A program made the position numbers and the translations under genes. The notes beneath the pieces were generated by a model that did no database searches, was not told the origin of the DNA, and saw nothing but the letters and a program-made list of their open reading frames with translations. Positions 1 through 8,379 of a stretch of DNA of 64,000 nucleotides are shown piece after piece; positions within the stretch are counted from its first letter, which is position 1; each line of letters starts with the position of its first letter. This DNA is from Mycolicibacterium brisbanense (GTDB taxonomy: Bacteria; Actinomycetota; Actinomycetes; Mycobacteriales; Mycobacteriaceae): positions 1-64,000 of the forward strand of contig NZ_BCSX01000051.1 of the NCBI RefSeq assembly GCF_001570425.1. The letters are read 5' to 3'.

Positions 1-55
1 ACTCGTCGAACACCGCCAGGACCGTTTCCCGGTCCATCACCGCGTTCGCAAGCAT
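1..55 (-). CDS. N-terminus of a probable HNH endonuclease/DUF222 (13E12-repeat type) protein, cut by the window edge
   Basis: Only the first 18 or so codons lie in the window. Read on the minus strand from the ATG at 53-55 they give a start like MLANAVMDRETVLAVFDE; a second in-frame ATG sits at 35-37. The DREtVLAvFDE pattern resembles the N-terminus of mycobacterial DUF222/HNH proteins of the 13E12 repeat family, which I recall as a neighbour of the TetR/lhr/nei block in M. tuberculosis. The call rests on so few residues that it is tentative. Confidence 0.4.
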   Translation of the reverse strand, partial: MLANAVMDRETVLAVFDE

Positions 56-209
56 GTTCGAATTCTACCGCCACCACCCGACACCCCAACCAGTTATCCA
101 CAACCCGCACTTCATCCACAGATCCAGCTGCACAACACAATTGGCGTTCGCGGCGCGGTATCCTGGCGGCAGACAACAAGGCGGGCAACAGGCCAGACGT
201 ATCGGCCTT

Positions 210-965
210 TCACGTCTGACAGCTGGGACACCAATAGGTCACGCGATCACCGCTGCTGTCTGTCTCGATGAGTGTGCCGCATCGCCGGCAGGGCGCGCCG
301 GCTCGGCCGTACACCCACAGTTGGCGGCCGTTCCTGGTGTCGCCGGTCGTGGTCCGATTCCAGCGGGACCTGTTGAGCCACAGCATGTCCCGTGCTCGCT
401 GCACCACCCGCAGTGGATCGTTCAGCGCGCTGACGGGGGTGGTGGGGCGACGACCGAACACGAAGCAGAGCTCGTTGCAATACACATTGCCGACGCCTGC
501 CATCACCCGCTGATCGAGCAAGGTCTGAGCGAGCGCCCGGTCCGGGTCGGCCGTGAGATTGGTGGCCGCGGTGCGCGGATCCCAGTCCGGCCCGAGCAAG
601 TCCGGTCCCAGGTGCGCGACGGCATCCATGTCGCGGTCGCGGTCGAGTACTTCCAGCACGCCGAGGTCGATACCCGTTGCTCGGCTGTCATTGGTTTCCA
701 ACACAATTCGGATGCGGTGCGGGGCGCCGGAGCTCTTCCACCCGACCCGCCAGCTGCCTTCCATCTTCAAATGCGAGTGGATGCTTGCCGTGCCGACCCG
801 GATGAACAGATGCTTCCCCCGGCTGACGACTTCGTCGACGACGTCGCCGCTCAGATCGACCGCGGCATATTGCGGAACACGGATATCGCAGCGGGTCAAC
901 GTCTTTCCCGCCAGCGCGTTGCGCAGAACCGCGGCGGTGTGAAAAACGGTGTCGCCTTCGGGCAT
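210..965 (-). CDS. nei: Fpg/Nei family DNA glycosylase (endonuclease VIII, Nei2-type)
   Basis: Bifunctional DNA glycosylase/AP lyase of base-excision repair, expected to remove oxidised pyrimidines and nick the abasic site. The protein (251 aa) starts MPEGDT, giving the catalytic Pro2 and Glu3 of the family after Met removal. It ends with a four-cysteine zinc finger (CRRC ... CPSC) in the last 26 residues. Needing Pro at position 2 fixes the start at 965, although the AAGGAG Shine-Dalgarno-like stretch then touches the ATG with no spacer, which is unusual. It lies 133 bp downstream of lhr on the same strand, the order found in other mycobacteria, so a shared repair transcript is plausible. 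Confidence 0.92.
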   Translation of the reverse strand: MPEGDTVFHTAAVLRNALAGKTLTRCDIRVPQYAAVDLSGDVVDEVVSRGKHLFIRVGTASIHSHLKMEGSWRVGWKSSGAPHRIRIVLETNDSRATGIDLGVLEVLDRDRDMDAVAHLGPDLLGPDWDPRTAATNLTADPDRALAQTLLDQRVMAGVGNVYCNELCFVFGRRPTTPVSALNDPLRVVQRARDMLWLNRSRWNRTTTGDTRNGRQLWVYGRAGAPCRRCGTLIETDSSGDRVTYWCPSCQT

Positions 966-1098
966 CTCCTTATTGAACAGCTCTCTACCCGTGGCTTCAA
1001 CATTCCCGCTGCTGGAGCCGCCTGAGGAGTCGGTCGTGTAGCCCCCGGGCTAGCCGTATTCTTGCGAGGCGTATCGCGATCTCATGGCATGGATTTCC

Positions 1099-4000
1099 TC
1101 ACCGCAATCGAAGGCCGCGCGGAGTCCGGCTGAAGCCGGCGCCTGTCAGCGCGTCTTGCACGACGCTGCGTGCGTCATCGGCGCTGGGGTCGAGCACTGC
1201 CGTCCCGTTGACCCGTTCCACGAGCAGTGACGGCACCCGGCCGGAGCTGACCAGATCGGCCAGGGCGGCTGCGGCGGCCCGCTGTGCATCGGCGTCAGAG
1301 CCGAAGCTGAGCAGCGACTTGCCGCCACGCTCCAGGAACCACACGAGCTGCCCGTCGACCAGCGCCACCAACGCGCCCGCTTTACGGCCAGGCCGGTGGC
1401 CGGATTCGCCGTCATCGGGCCAGCTCAGCGCGGCGCCATAGGGATTCGCAGGGTCCGTGGCGGCGAGCACCACCGCGTGATACTCGGGCCGTTGCGGGTC
1501 GACACTGTCCAGATAGGACCGCAGCCGGTCAACGGTCGACGCCGCGGCGAACTGTGCGCCACCGAGCGATTCGACGAAATATCCACGTTGACACCGCCCG
1601 GCGTCCTCGAATGCGCTGAGCACCTTGTAGAGGGTGGCGAAGCCGCCTGGCACCCCTTCGGCGTTGACTGCACCCTTGGTCAGCACGCCGTGCCGGCTGA
1701 GCAGAAGTTCGGCCTGGAAATGTGCGCGCACTGTCGAGTCGGGTTCGGGGCCGGGCAGTGCCGACCAACGTCCGGACACGGTCGGATCGGCGGCGCGGGC
1801 CTGCGGCCGGGCCACGCTGTAACGGCTCAGCCGTGGCGGTCTCTGCCGCTGCCGGTGCGCGGGGGTGCCGGTGCGGCGCGGGCCCGCCAGCACCGCCCGC
1901 ACGGGAGCGAATGTGTCGCCGGTGACCCACCCGGCCCAGATGAGTTCCCACAGGGCGGTTTTGAGCTCATCTGCGGGCAGTCCGTCGGCGAGCTGACGGA
2001 AGAAATAAGCTCCGCCGCCGCCCAAGGTCTCCATGATGGCCCGGTGGGTGTCGGTGAACTCGATCTCGGTGGGCGCGGCCAACGTCAACGGCACGGTGTC
2101 GGCCTGATGGAACGCGATCCAGCCGTCACCTCCACCGATCTGCCCGACGCCCGACCACGTGATCTCACCGGAGGCCAGCAGCTCGTCGAGCATGGCCGGC
2201 TGGTAGTCGCGCACGCGCTGGCCGAACACCAGCGACTCCACTGCCGAGGCCGGTACGGGCACCCCCGCGAGCTGATCGATCACTGCGGCCAGCCCGTCGA
2301 TGCCGCTGCTGTGCGACGACCCCACATGCTGCCAGGACGGCAGGAACCTCGCGTACGCCGCGGTGGACACCGGTTCCACCTGGGCCCGCAGCGCCGCCAG
2401 TGACCGCCGGCGCAGGATCTTGAGCACCTCGGCGTCGCACCACTGGTCTCCAGGCAGGTCCGCGACGAACTCGCCGCGCACCATGCGCCCGTCCACGGCC
2501 ATGCGGCCCAGCACGTCGGCGGTCACGCGCAGCCCGAGTCCGAATCGCGTCGCCGCGTCGGCCGTGGTGAAGGGACCACGGGTGCGGGCGTAGCGACCGA
2601 GCAGATCCCCGAGCGGATCGGGGACGGATTCGGTGAATGCGGCGGGCACGCCGATCGGAACCGGCACCCCCACGCCATCACGAAGCAGGCCGATGTCCTC
2701 GACCGCCACCCACCACGTCTGCCCGGCGAAGCTGACCGGCAGCGCCCGCTTGGCGGCGTGCAGACCGTCGAGCCAACCCCCGATCGTCTCCACCGTGCAG
2801 CGTTGGGCGATCTCTTCCTCGGTGAGCGGGCCGAGTAGCCGCAGCAGATCGGCCACACCTTCGGCATCGCGGGCGGCCCGTTCGGGGGTCAGGTGTTGCA
2901 GCTGGGCGGCGGTCGACGCGATCACCGCGGGGTCGAGCAGCTCCCGCAGTTCCACGCGGCCCAACAGCTCCGACAACAGCACGGTGTCCAGGGCCAGTGC
3001 CGCGGCGCGTCGTTCGGCCAGCGGGCTGTCGCCTTCGTACATGAATGCGCCGACGTAACCGAACAACAGCGACGCGGCGAACGGCGAGGGTGTCGCGGTC
3101 TCCACGTCGACCACCCGCAGCCGGCGCTGGGCGACCTTGCGCATGAGCTCGATCAGCGCCGGCACGTCGTAGACGTCCTGCAGGCATTCCCGGACCGCTT
3201 CCAGCACGATCGGGAAGTCGGGGTACTTGCGTGCGATGTCGAGCAGCTGTGCGGCGCGCTGACGTTGATGCCACAGCGGTGAGCGTTTCCCTGGATGCCG
3301 ACGGGGCAGCAGCAGGGCCCGGGCGGCGCATTCCCGGAATCGGGATGCGAACAGCGCAGACCCGCCCACCTCGGCGGTGACGATGGATTCGATCTCGTCG
3401 GCATCGAAGACGAAAAGATCGGCGCCTGGCGGGTTTTCACCTCCGTCGGGCAAGCGGACGATGATGCCGTCATCCGATGCGGTGGGCTTCTCGTCGATGC
3501 CGTACCGTTCCCGCAACCGGCGGCCGACCGCCAGTGCGAGCGGGCCGTGCACCCGCAGCCCGTACGGCGAGTGCAGGATCACGCGCCAGTCGCCGAGCTC
3601 GTCGCGGAATCGCTCGACCAATAGGGCGGTGTCGCTGGGGACGATGCCGGTGGCCTCCCGCTGCTCGCGCAACAGCTGGTGCAGATTGTCGGTGGCATAC
3701 CCGGCGAAACCCATTGCCAGGCAACGTTCGTCGAACGTGGCGCGGTCCAGTGCGGCGAGCTCACCGGTGAACGCACCGACGGCCGCCCCCAGCTCGGCCG
3801 GCCGGCCCACACTGTCGCCGCGCCAGAACGGCAGCCGCGCGGGCTGCCCTGGCGCAGGGATGACCAGCACCCGGTCGTGGGTGATCTCGGTGATCCGCCA
3901 GCTGGTGGCGCCCAACGAGATGACGTCGCCGGGGCGCGACTCGTAGACCATCTCCTCGTCGAGTTCGCCTACCCGGGAAGGTTTTTCGGAATCGGTGGCC

Positions 4001-5613
4001 AGGTAGACGGTGAACAGCCCTCGGTCGGGGATGGCCCCGCCGGAGGTGACCGCCAGCCGTTGCGCACCGGGACGCGCGGTCAGCGTGCCGGCGTCGCGGT
4101 CGTAGACCAAGCGCGGCCGCAGCTCGGCGAATTCGGTCGACGGGTATTTACCGGACAGCAGGTCCAGCGTCGCTTCGAAGGCGCTGCGCGGCAGCGTGGC
4201 GAATGGTGCGCTGCGCCGTACCGCGTCGAACCAGCCTTCGACGTCGAGTGGTTCGAGCGCAGCCGCCGCCACGGTGTGCTGCGCCAGCACGTCGAGCGGA
4301 TTGGCGGGCACCTTCATGGTCTCGATCTCGCCGGCCCGCATGCGCTGCACCGTCACCGCGCAGCCGATCAGATCCGTGCGGTGCTTGGGGAAGAGCACGC
4401 CCTGGGAAATCTCGCCGACCTGGTGCCCGGCGCGACCGATACGCTGCAGTCCGCTTGCCACCGAGGGCGGCGCCTCGACCTGGATGACCAGGTCCACCGC
4501 ACCCATGTCGATGCCCAGTTCGAGGCTCGAGGTGGCGACGACGGCACGCAGCCTGCCGCTCTTCAGATCGTCTTCGACCTGAGCGCGCTGCTCCTTGCTG
4601 ACCGACCCGTGGTGGGCCTTGGCCAAGAGGGCCGGTGCGCCGTTGGCTTGACCGCTGGCCATCAGCTGGGCGGGGGCGCCTCCGCCCACCTGCGAGTTAT
4701 GGGCGAGCGCAAGTTCAATACCCGCACGTTCGGCGTGAATTTCGTTGAGCCGCGAGGTGAGTCGCTCCGCGAGGCGGCGGGAATTGGCGAACACGATCGA
4801 GGAGCGGTGCGCCTCGATGAGATCGACGATGCGTTCCTCGACGTCCGGCCAGATGCTGTTGTTGGCGAGATTGGCCATGTCAGGCACAGGGACCTGCACC
4901 GTCAAATCGAACGTCTTGCTGGCAGGGGGAGCCACGATGGTGGTCGGTGCGGGCCCCGACAGGAACCGGGCCACTTCCTCGGGCGGACGAACCGTTGCCG
5001 ACAGCCCGATCCGCTGGGCGGGCCGGTCCAGCAGCTGGTCCAGTCGTTCAAGGGACAGCGCCAGGTGCGCGCCGCGTTTGGTGGCCGCGACAGCGTGCAC
5101 TTCGTCGACGATGACGGTCTGCACGGTGGCCAGCGTTCCCCGGGCCGCCGAGGTGAGCATCAGGAAGAGCGACTCGGGGGTGGTTATCAGGATGTCGGGT
5201 GGTTTGGTGATGAGAGCGCGCCGCTGGTTGGGTGGGGTATCCCCGGAGCGCAGGCCGACGCTGATGGACGGTGCGGGCAGGCCTTGGCGTTCGGCGACGC
5301 GGGTGATGCCGGTCAGCGGTGTGCGCAGGTTGCGCTCGACGTCGACGGCCAAGGCCTTCAGGGGCGACACGTAGAGCACGCGCGTGCCCGTGCCTGCGGC
5401 GCCGGCCTGCTGTTCGAAGGCCAGCCGGTCGATCGCCCACAGAAACGCAGCCAGCGTCTTGCCCGACCCCGTCGGCGCGATGACCAGGGTGTTGTCCCCC
5501 TTCGCGATGGCAGCCCACGCTTGCGCCTGCGCGGCTGTGGGCTCCGGAAAGGCGGTCGCGAACCACTCCCGGGTCAGCGCGCTGAACCGGGCCAGTGGAT
5601 CGGGTGGGGCCAT
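1099..5613 (-). CDS. lhr: Lhr, large DEAD/H-box superfamily 2 DNA helicase
   Basis: ssDNA-dependent ATPase and 3'-5' helicase of the Lhr family, implicated in mycobacterial DNA repair. The protein is 1504 aa, matching the roughly 1500 aa of mycobacterial Lhr. Visible motifs are Walker A APTGSGKT (about residues 46-53), Walker B/II DEVH (170-173) and motif VI QRIGRAGH in the second RecA domain, followed by the long Lhr C-terminal extension. The frame stays open upstream to 6126 and overlaps the TetR gene. I chose the ATG at 5611-5613 (MAPPDP) because the helicase homology begins just after it and it leaves a normal 49-bp gap to the TetR stop. Confidence 0.93.
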   Translation of the reverse strand: MAPPDPLARFSALTREWFATAFPEPTAAQAQAWAAIAKGDNTLVIAPTGSGKTLAAFLWAIDRLAFEQQAGAAGTGTRVLYVSPLKALAVDVERNLRTPLTGITRVAERQGLPAPSISVGLRSGDTPPNQRRALITKPPDILITTPESLFLMLTSAARGTLATVQTVIVDEVHAVAATKRGAHLALSLERLDQLLDRPAQRIGLSATVRPPEEVARFLSGPAPTTIVAPPASKTFDLTVQVPVPDMANLANNSIWPDVEERIVDLIEAHRSSIVFANSRRLAERLTSRLNEIHAERAGIELALAHNSQVGGGAPAQLMASGQANGAPALLAKAHHGSVSKEQRAQVEDDLKSGRLRAVVATSSLELGIDMGAVDLVIQVEAPPSVASGLQRIGRAGHQVGEISQGVLFPKHRTDLIGCAVTVQRMRAGEIETMKVPANPLDVLAQHTVAAAALEPLDVEGWFDAVRRSAPFATLPRSAFEATLDLLSGKYPSTEFAELRPRLVYDRDAGTLTARPGAQRLAVTSGGAIPDRGLFTVYLATDSEKPSRVGELDEEMVYESRPGDVISLGATSWRITEITHDRVLVIPAPGQPARLPFWRGDSVGRPAELGAAVGAFTGELAALDRATFDERCLAMGFAGYATDNLHQLLREQREATGIVPSDTALLVERFRDELGDWRVILHSPYGLRVHGPLALAVGRRLRERYGIDEKPTASDDGIIVRLPDGGENPPGADLFVFDADEIESIVTAEVGGSALFASRFRECAARALLLPRRHPGKRSPLWHQRQRAAQLLDIARKYPDFPIVLEAVRECLQDVYDVPALIELMRKVAQRRLRVVDVETATPSPFAASLLFGYVGAFMYEGDSPLAERRAAALALDTVLLSELLGRVELRELLDPAVIASTAAQLQHLTPERAARDAEGVADLLRLLGPLTEEEIAQRCTVETIGGWLDGLHAAKRALPVSFAGQTWWVAVEDIGLLRDGVGVPVPIGVPAAFTESVPDPLGDLLGRYARTRGPFTTADAATRFGLGLRVTADVLGRMAVDGRMVRGEFVADLPGDQWCDAEVLKILRRRSLAALRAQVEPVSTAAYARFLPSWQHVGSSHSSGIDGLAAVIDQLAGVPVPASAVESLVFGQRVRDYQPAMLDELLASGEITWSGVGQIGGGDGWIAFHQADTVPLTLAAPTEIEFTDTHRAIMETLGGGGAYFFRQLADGLPADELKTALWELIWAGWVTGDTFAPVRAVLAGPRRTGTPAHRQRQRPPRLSRYSVARPQARAADPTVSGRWSALPGPEPDSTVRAHFQAELLLSRHGVLTKGAVNAEGVPGGFATLYKVLSAFEDAGRCQRGYFVESLGGAQFAAASTVDRLRSYLDSVDPQRPEYHAVVLAATDPANPYGAALSWPDDGESGHRPGRKAGALVALVDGQLVWFLERGGKSLLSFGSDADAQRAAAAALADLVSSGRVPSLLVERVNGTAVLDPSADDARSVVQDALTGAGFSRTPRGLRLR

Positions 5614-5662
5614 CCGTCCATACTGCCGCGTGGCACCGACAAGTGGCCGCAGCGTGCGGCCG

Positions 5663-6316
5663 CTAGCGGTGCTCGGGAGCGGCGGCGCAGACCAGCTCGG
5701 CGGGCAGCCCGGGCACCCGGCCCACGGCGTCGAGCAGGGCGTGTGCACACGTGTCGGCGACGAATCCGGCGTCGACCGACGGATCGAGCAGGCGTTGGCG
5801 GCACATCTCGAACGTGAACGCCAGCCAGCCGTAGATGGTGGCCCGGAGGTCGCGTTCCAGCTTCGCGTCCAAGGGCTGAGACGCCGCCTCGGCGATGCGG
5901 CCCATGATCCGGTTTGCTTGCCGGTCGTTGTCGATGTCGTCGATGCCCCGCAGCACCGGATCGGCTCGTCCCATGCCCATGTAGGCGGCCCACGCGCCGT
6001 GCGGATGTTCCTCGTCGTAGCGCAGATAGGCCATGACGCCGGCGCGCAACTGACCGAACAGGCTTTCGCCGGGCTCGGGCGCGGTGTTGGTGGCGGCGAA
6101 CAAGCGCTCGCCCTCGGCGCGCACAACGGCAGCGAAGAACGCCCGCTTGTCGGGGAAGTAGTGATACATCAGCGCCCGCGACACCCCGGCGCGCTCGGCG
6201 ATCTCGTCGATGCGGACTTCGTCGTAGGGCCGCTGACCGAACACTTCGGCTCCCAACGCCAACAGCTCACTGCGCCGATCGGCGGGGGAGAGACGTCGTC
6301 TCGCCTCGGCTCCCAC
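5663..6316 (-). CDS. TetR/AcrR family transcriptional regulator
   Basis: A 217-aa one-domain regulator. Residues about 12-60 form the TetR helix-turn-helix, with the typical IDEIAERAGVSRALMYHYFPDK recognition-helix region; the rest is a helical ligand-binding domain. It sits 49 bp upstream of lhr on the same strand, the arrangement I recall as Rv3295-Rv3296 in M. tuberculosis, so it may be cotranscribed with lhr and nei. The ligand is unknown and I see no clear operator palindrome upstream. Confidence 0.88.
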   Translation of the reverse strand: MGAEARRRLSPADRRSELLALGAEVFGQRPYDEVRIDEIAERAGVSRALMYHYFPDKRAFFAAVVRAEGERLFAATNTAPEPGESLFGQLRAGVMAYLRYDEEHPHGAWAAYMGMGRADPVLRGIDDIDNDRQANRIMGRIAEAASQPLDAKLERDLRATIYGWLAFTFEMCRQRLLDPSVDAGFVADTCAHALLDAVGRVPGLPAELVCAAAPEHR

Positions 6317-6359
6317 CCGGCCAGCTTAACTTCACTTGATTCGTCGGGGACGCAAGGAC

Positions 6360-6400
6360 GGGGCCGGCGACGTCGCAAAGCGACAGTTCGCGCCGGCCCC
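6360..6400 (-). terminator. Hairpin terminator downstream of the 102-aa hypothetical gene
   Basis: A perfect 10-bp GC-rich inverted repeat: left arm GGGGCCGGCG at 6360-6369, right arm CGCCGGCCCC at 6391-6400. The 21-nt loop holds a smaller stem (GTCG...CGAC). It lies just past the stop codon of the minus-strand gene ending at 6413 and before the TetR start. There is no U-tract, as is common for mycobacterial terminators. Confidence 0.55.
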
Positions 6401-6412
6401 GATTTGCGCGGG

Positions 6413-6721
6413 CTAAGTGCGGCCCGTCTGAAGACGTGCCGGAGGCGACCGTTGGGTGGCCCACACATTTGCGGCGCGCCGTCGAGTCGGTTGAGCGTCC
6501 ACTGAGTCGAATGACAAGTCCGACAGACCCTTTCGGTATCGATCGGTGAGCACTCTGAGGCGAGCTCGCACGGTCCGCGCGACGGGCAACTCCATGTACG
6601 ACGCTGCAGCCCGGGCCCACCGTTCGTCGGCCATGAGGCGCATCCACTCAGCCTCCACAATCGCTGCCGCCTCATCGATCACGTCAGAAGGCTCGAACCC
6701 GACGGCTGTGGTCTCATACAT
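6413..6721 (-). CDS. Small hypothetical protein
   Basis: A 102-aa protein I do not recognise as a named family. It opens with an acidic helical stretch (ETTAVGFEPSDVIDEAAAIVEAEWMRLM) and ends in a basic tail rich in Arg, Thr and Pro. It shows no signal peptide or membrane segment. A strong purine-rich ribosome-binding site (AGGGGGG) precedes the ATG and a hairpin follows the stop, which supports a real gene. A short palindrome, CGTTGT-CGC-ACAACG at 6748-6762, lies upstream of its start. Confidence 0.6.
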   Translation of the reverse strand: MYETTAVGFEPSDVIDEAAAIVEAEWMRLMADERWARAAASYMELPVARTVRARLRVLTDRYRKGLSDLSFDSVDAQPTRRRAANVWATQRSPPARLQTGRT

Positions 6722-7098
6722 CTCGCACCCCCCTCTCGCTCAGAGCTCGTTGTCGCACAACGTGTTACGTCACTGGCCGCAATCCGACTACGGCGCCGGG
6801 ACGGGCGCGGGTGCACATCCCACGCGCCCACCCCGGCTCGATAACTGCCGCGCGGTCCACATTGAGAGCGGGCCACGATCAGTGGCGGTGCGTGCGCATC
6901 GGGCGCGTCAGCCGCTGTCTTCTCGTCGCAATCGGTGTGGACGGCACGGCGTTACCGAAGATCTGTACTACTGCGGAGCTGTCGATGTTTGATATCCCGG
7001 AGTTGACGCATCACCTCCTCGCGCTGACGGTCGGGCGTGGGATCGCAGGGCCGCGGCCGGGGTCGGTGCCGGGCGACAGTGCCGCGGCCCTGGCGTTC
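6722..7098. other. Intergenic region with no gene I can support
   Basis: This 377-bp gap separates two minus-strand genes. It contains the leader of the 102-aa gene, with a short palindrome at 6748-6762, and the hsp20 terminator hairpin at 7047-7091. The open frames crossing it are antisense extensions of hsp20 reading and have no recognisable family. Confidence 0.6.
7047..7091 (-). terminator. Hairpin terminator of hsp20
   Basis: A perfect 11-bp inverted repeat, AGGGCCGCGGC at 7047-7057 and GCCGCGGCCCT at 7081-7091, with a 23-nt loop. It begins 8 bp after the hsp20 stop on the minus strand. No U-tract is present. Confidence 0.55.
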
Positions 7099-7521
7099 TC
7101 AGGCGTTGATCGCCGTCTGGTGACCGTCGCGGCTGATCGCGATGCGCCGCGGCTTCGCCTTCTCGGCGACCGGAATGGTCAACCGCAGCACGCCGTCGTG
7201 GTAGCCGGCCTCGATCTTGTCCGCGTCGAGATTCTCGCCGAGGAACACCTGGCGGGTGAAGACGCCCCGCGGTCTCTCGGCGCTGAGCATTTCGCGGTCT
7301 TTATCCACGTCGGGGCGCTCAGCGCGCACGGTCAGCACATCGCGTTCGACGTCCAGCTGTAGCGAGTTCGCCTGCACCCCTGGCAGATCGAATTCGATGA
7401 TGAACCGGTCGCCGTCTCGCCAGGCGTCCATCGGCATGATTGCCGGCCGGGCCGCGGTGCCCAATACCTGCTGAGTCAGTCGGTCCAGATCGCGGAATGG
7501 ATCTGTGCGCATCAACATCAT
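7099..7521 (-). CDS. Hsp20/alpha-crystallin small heat-shock protein (18 kDa antigen type)
   Basis: ATP-independent holdase chaperone of the cytosol. The 140-aa protein has the alpha-crystallin domain at about residues 28-130, including the FDLPGV strand, the ERPRGVFTRQVFL segment and the GVLRLTIPVAE strand typical of the mycobacterial 18-kDa antigen family. It is divergent from an HspR-like MerR repressor, and the 267-bp intergenic region contains CTTG-N13-CAAG style elements, so heat-shock repression by the neighbour is the natural inference. A GC-rich hairpin follows the stop. Confidence 0.92.
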   Translation of the reverse strand: MMLMRTDPFRDLDRLTQQVLGTAARPAIMPMDAWRDGDRFIIEFDLPGVQANSLQLDVERDVLTVRAERPDVDKDREMLSAERPRGVFTRQVFLGENLDADKIEAGYHDGVLRLTIPVAEKAKPRRIAISRDGHQTAINA

Positions 7522-7617
7522 GGTTCACCTCCCAGTGGCGGAAGATAATCTATGTAAGTCGATATAGCTTTGTGATACCACTCCATGCATGTGTACGCAA
7601 GGGTCTGCGGAGAAATT

Positions 7618-7638
7618 TTTGACCGTAGTTCCACCAAG
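7618..7638. promoter_or_regulatory. Imperfect HAIR-like half-site pair
   Basis: TTTG at 7618-7621 and CAAG at 7635-7638 are separated by 13 nt, the geometry of the HspR operator HAIR (CTTGAGT-N7-ACTCAAG), with one mismatch in the left half-site. It lies about 97 nt upstream of the hsp20 start. A separate perfect palindrome, CACCAAG-G-CTTGGTG (7632-7646), overlaps it. Confidence 0.4.
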
Positions 7639-7677
7639 GCTTGGTGAACAATCGACCACATTTTGCATTAGCTCAGG

Positions 7678-7698
7678 CTTGGAAAATCTATGGCCAAG
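7678..7698. promoter_or_regulatory. HAIR-like operator for the HspR-type repressor
   Basis: CTTG (7678-7681) and CAAG (7695-7698) are spaced by exactly 13 nt, matching the outer half-sites and 21-bp span of the HspR-associated inverted repeat. The inner bases (GAA...GGC) differ from the consensus AGT...ACT. It lies between the divergent hsp20 and hspR-like genes, about 91 nt before the latter's GTG. The position fits autorepression and hsp20 control, but binding is inferred. Confidence 0.5.
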
Positions 7699-7788
7699 CG
7701 CATAGCCTTGTTGTATCGGCGGGTCCGCCTTTGCTGGGATGGACATCATCGGGTGAGGAGATTTGGTGGTCGAGAACGGAGACAGGGT

Positions 7789-8202
7789 GTGACCGGGGAA
7801 CATAAGGCGTCGCGGTCGGCGCGCGGCGTCTATGGCATCTCGGTTGCTGCCGAGCTGTCGGGGATCGGACCGCAGACGCTACGCCTGTACGAACGTTCCG
7901 GGCTGCTCAGCCCAGCACGCACCGCCGGGGGGACCCGTCGCTACAGTGACGACGACATCGAGCAATTGCGGCGGATCACCGAGCTGGTCGAACAGGGCGT
8001 CAACCTGGCAGGGATCGCTCAGATCCTGCACTTGCAGGACAAGAACAGCCAACTGGAGTCCGACAACAGCAAGCTGGAAGCGCGCAACGCGGCGCTCGAA
8101 GCAGGACAACCATCTCAGCTGCAGCAGGACCAGGCACCGCACCACCGCAGCCGCCGCGACGCTCGACGCAATCCCGGCATCTCCAAACACCCGGCCCGAT
8201 AG
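7789..8202 (+). CDS. HspR-like MerR-family repressor
   Basis: A 137-aa MerR-type regulator. Residues about 14-80 form the winged HTH, with ISVAAELSGIGPQTLRLYERSGLLSP and GTRRYSDDDIEQLRRI close to HspR of actinobacteria. A coiled coil (LQDKNSQLESDNSKLEARNAALEAG) follows, then a basic tail. The start is the GTG at 7789, preceded by GGAGACAGG; upstream in-frame ATGs would put the start codon inside the HAIR-like operator. Being divergent from hsp20 implies it is the dedicated heat-shock repressor of that gene rather than the dnaK-operon HspR. Confidence 0.85.
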   Translation: MTGEHKASRSARGVYGISVAAELSGIGPQTLRLYERSGLLSPARTAGGTRRYSDDDIEQLRRITELVEQGVNLAGIAQILHLQDKNSQLESDNSKLEARNAALEAGQPSQLQQDQAPHHRSRRDARRNPGISKHPAR

Positions 8203-8379
8203 GGCGAAGCCGCCGCCGGCGACGTCGATCGAATTGGCGTCGGCCGCACAACGTTTCCCGGTGTCCCGCTGTTCGATCGTGCTACCGCGTGACCGCGCCG
8301 CGGCGGCAGCGAACGCCAGACATTGCCGCCGCGAGGTCTGGGTGCTTAGCATGGACAAAGCCCCTCGACAGGCCCACTC

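Noticed and set aside
3679..5817. Long plus-strand open frame (712 codons) antisense to lhr
   Set aside because: High-GC shadow of the lhr reading frame; its translation is Arg/Gly/His-rich with no family motifs, while lhr shows full helicase motifs.
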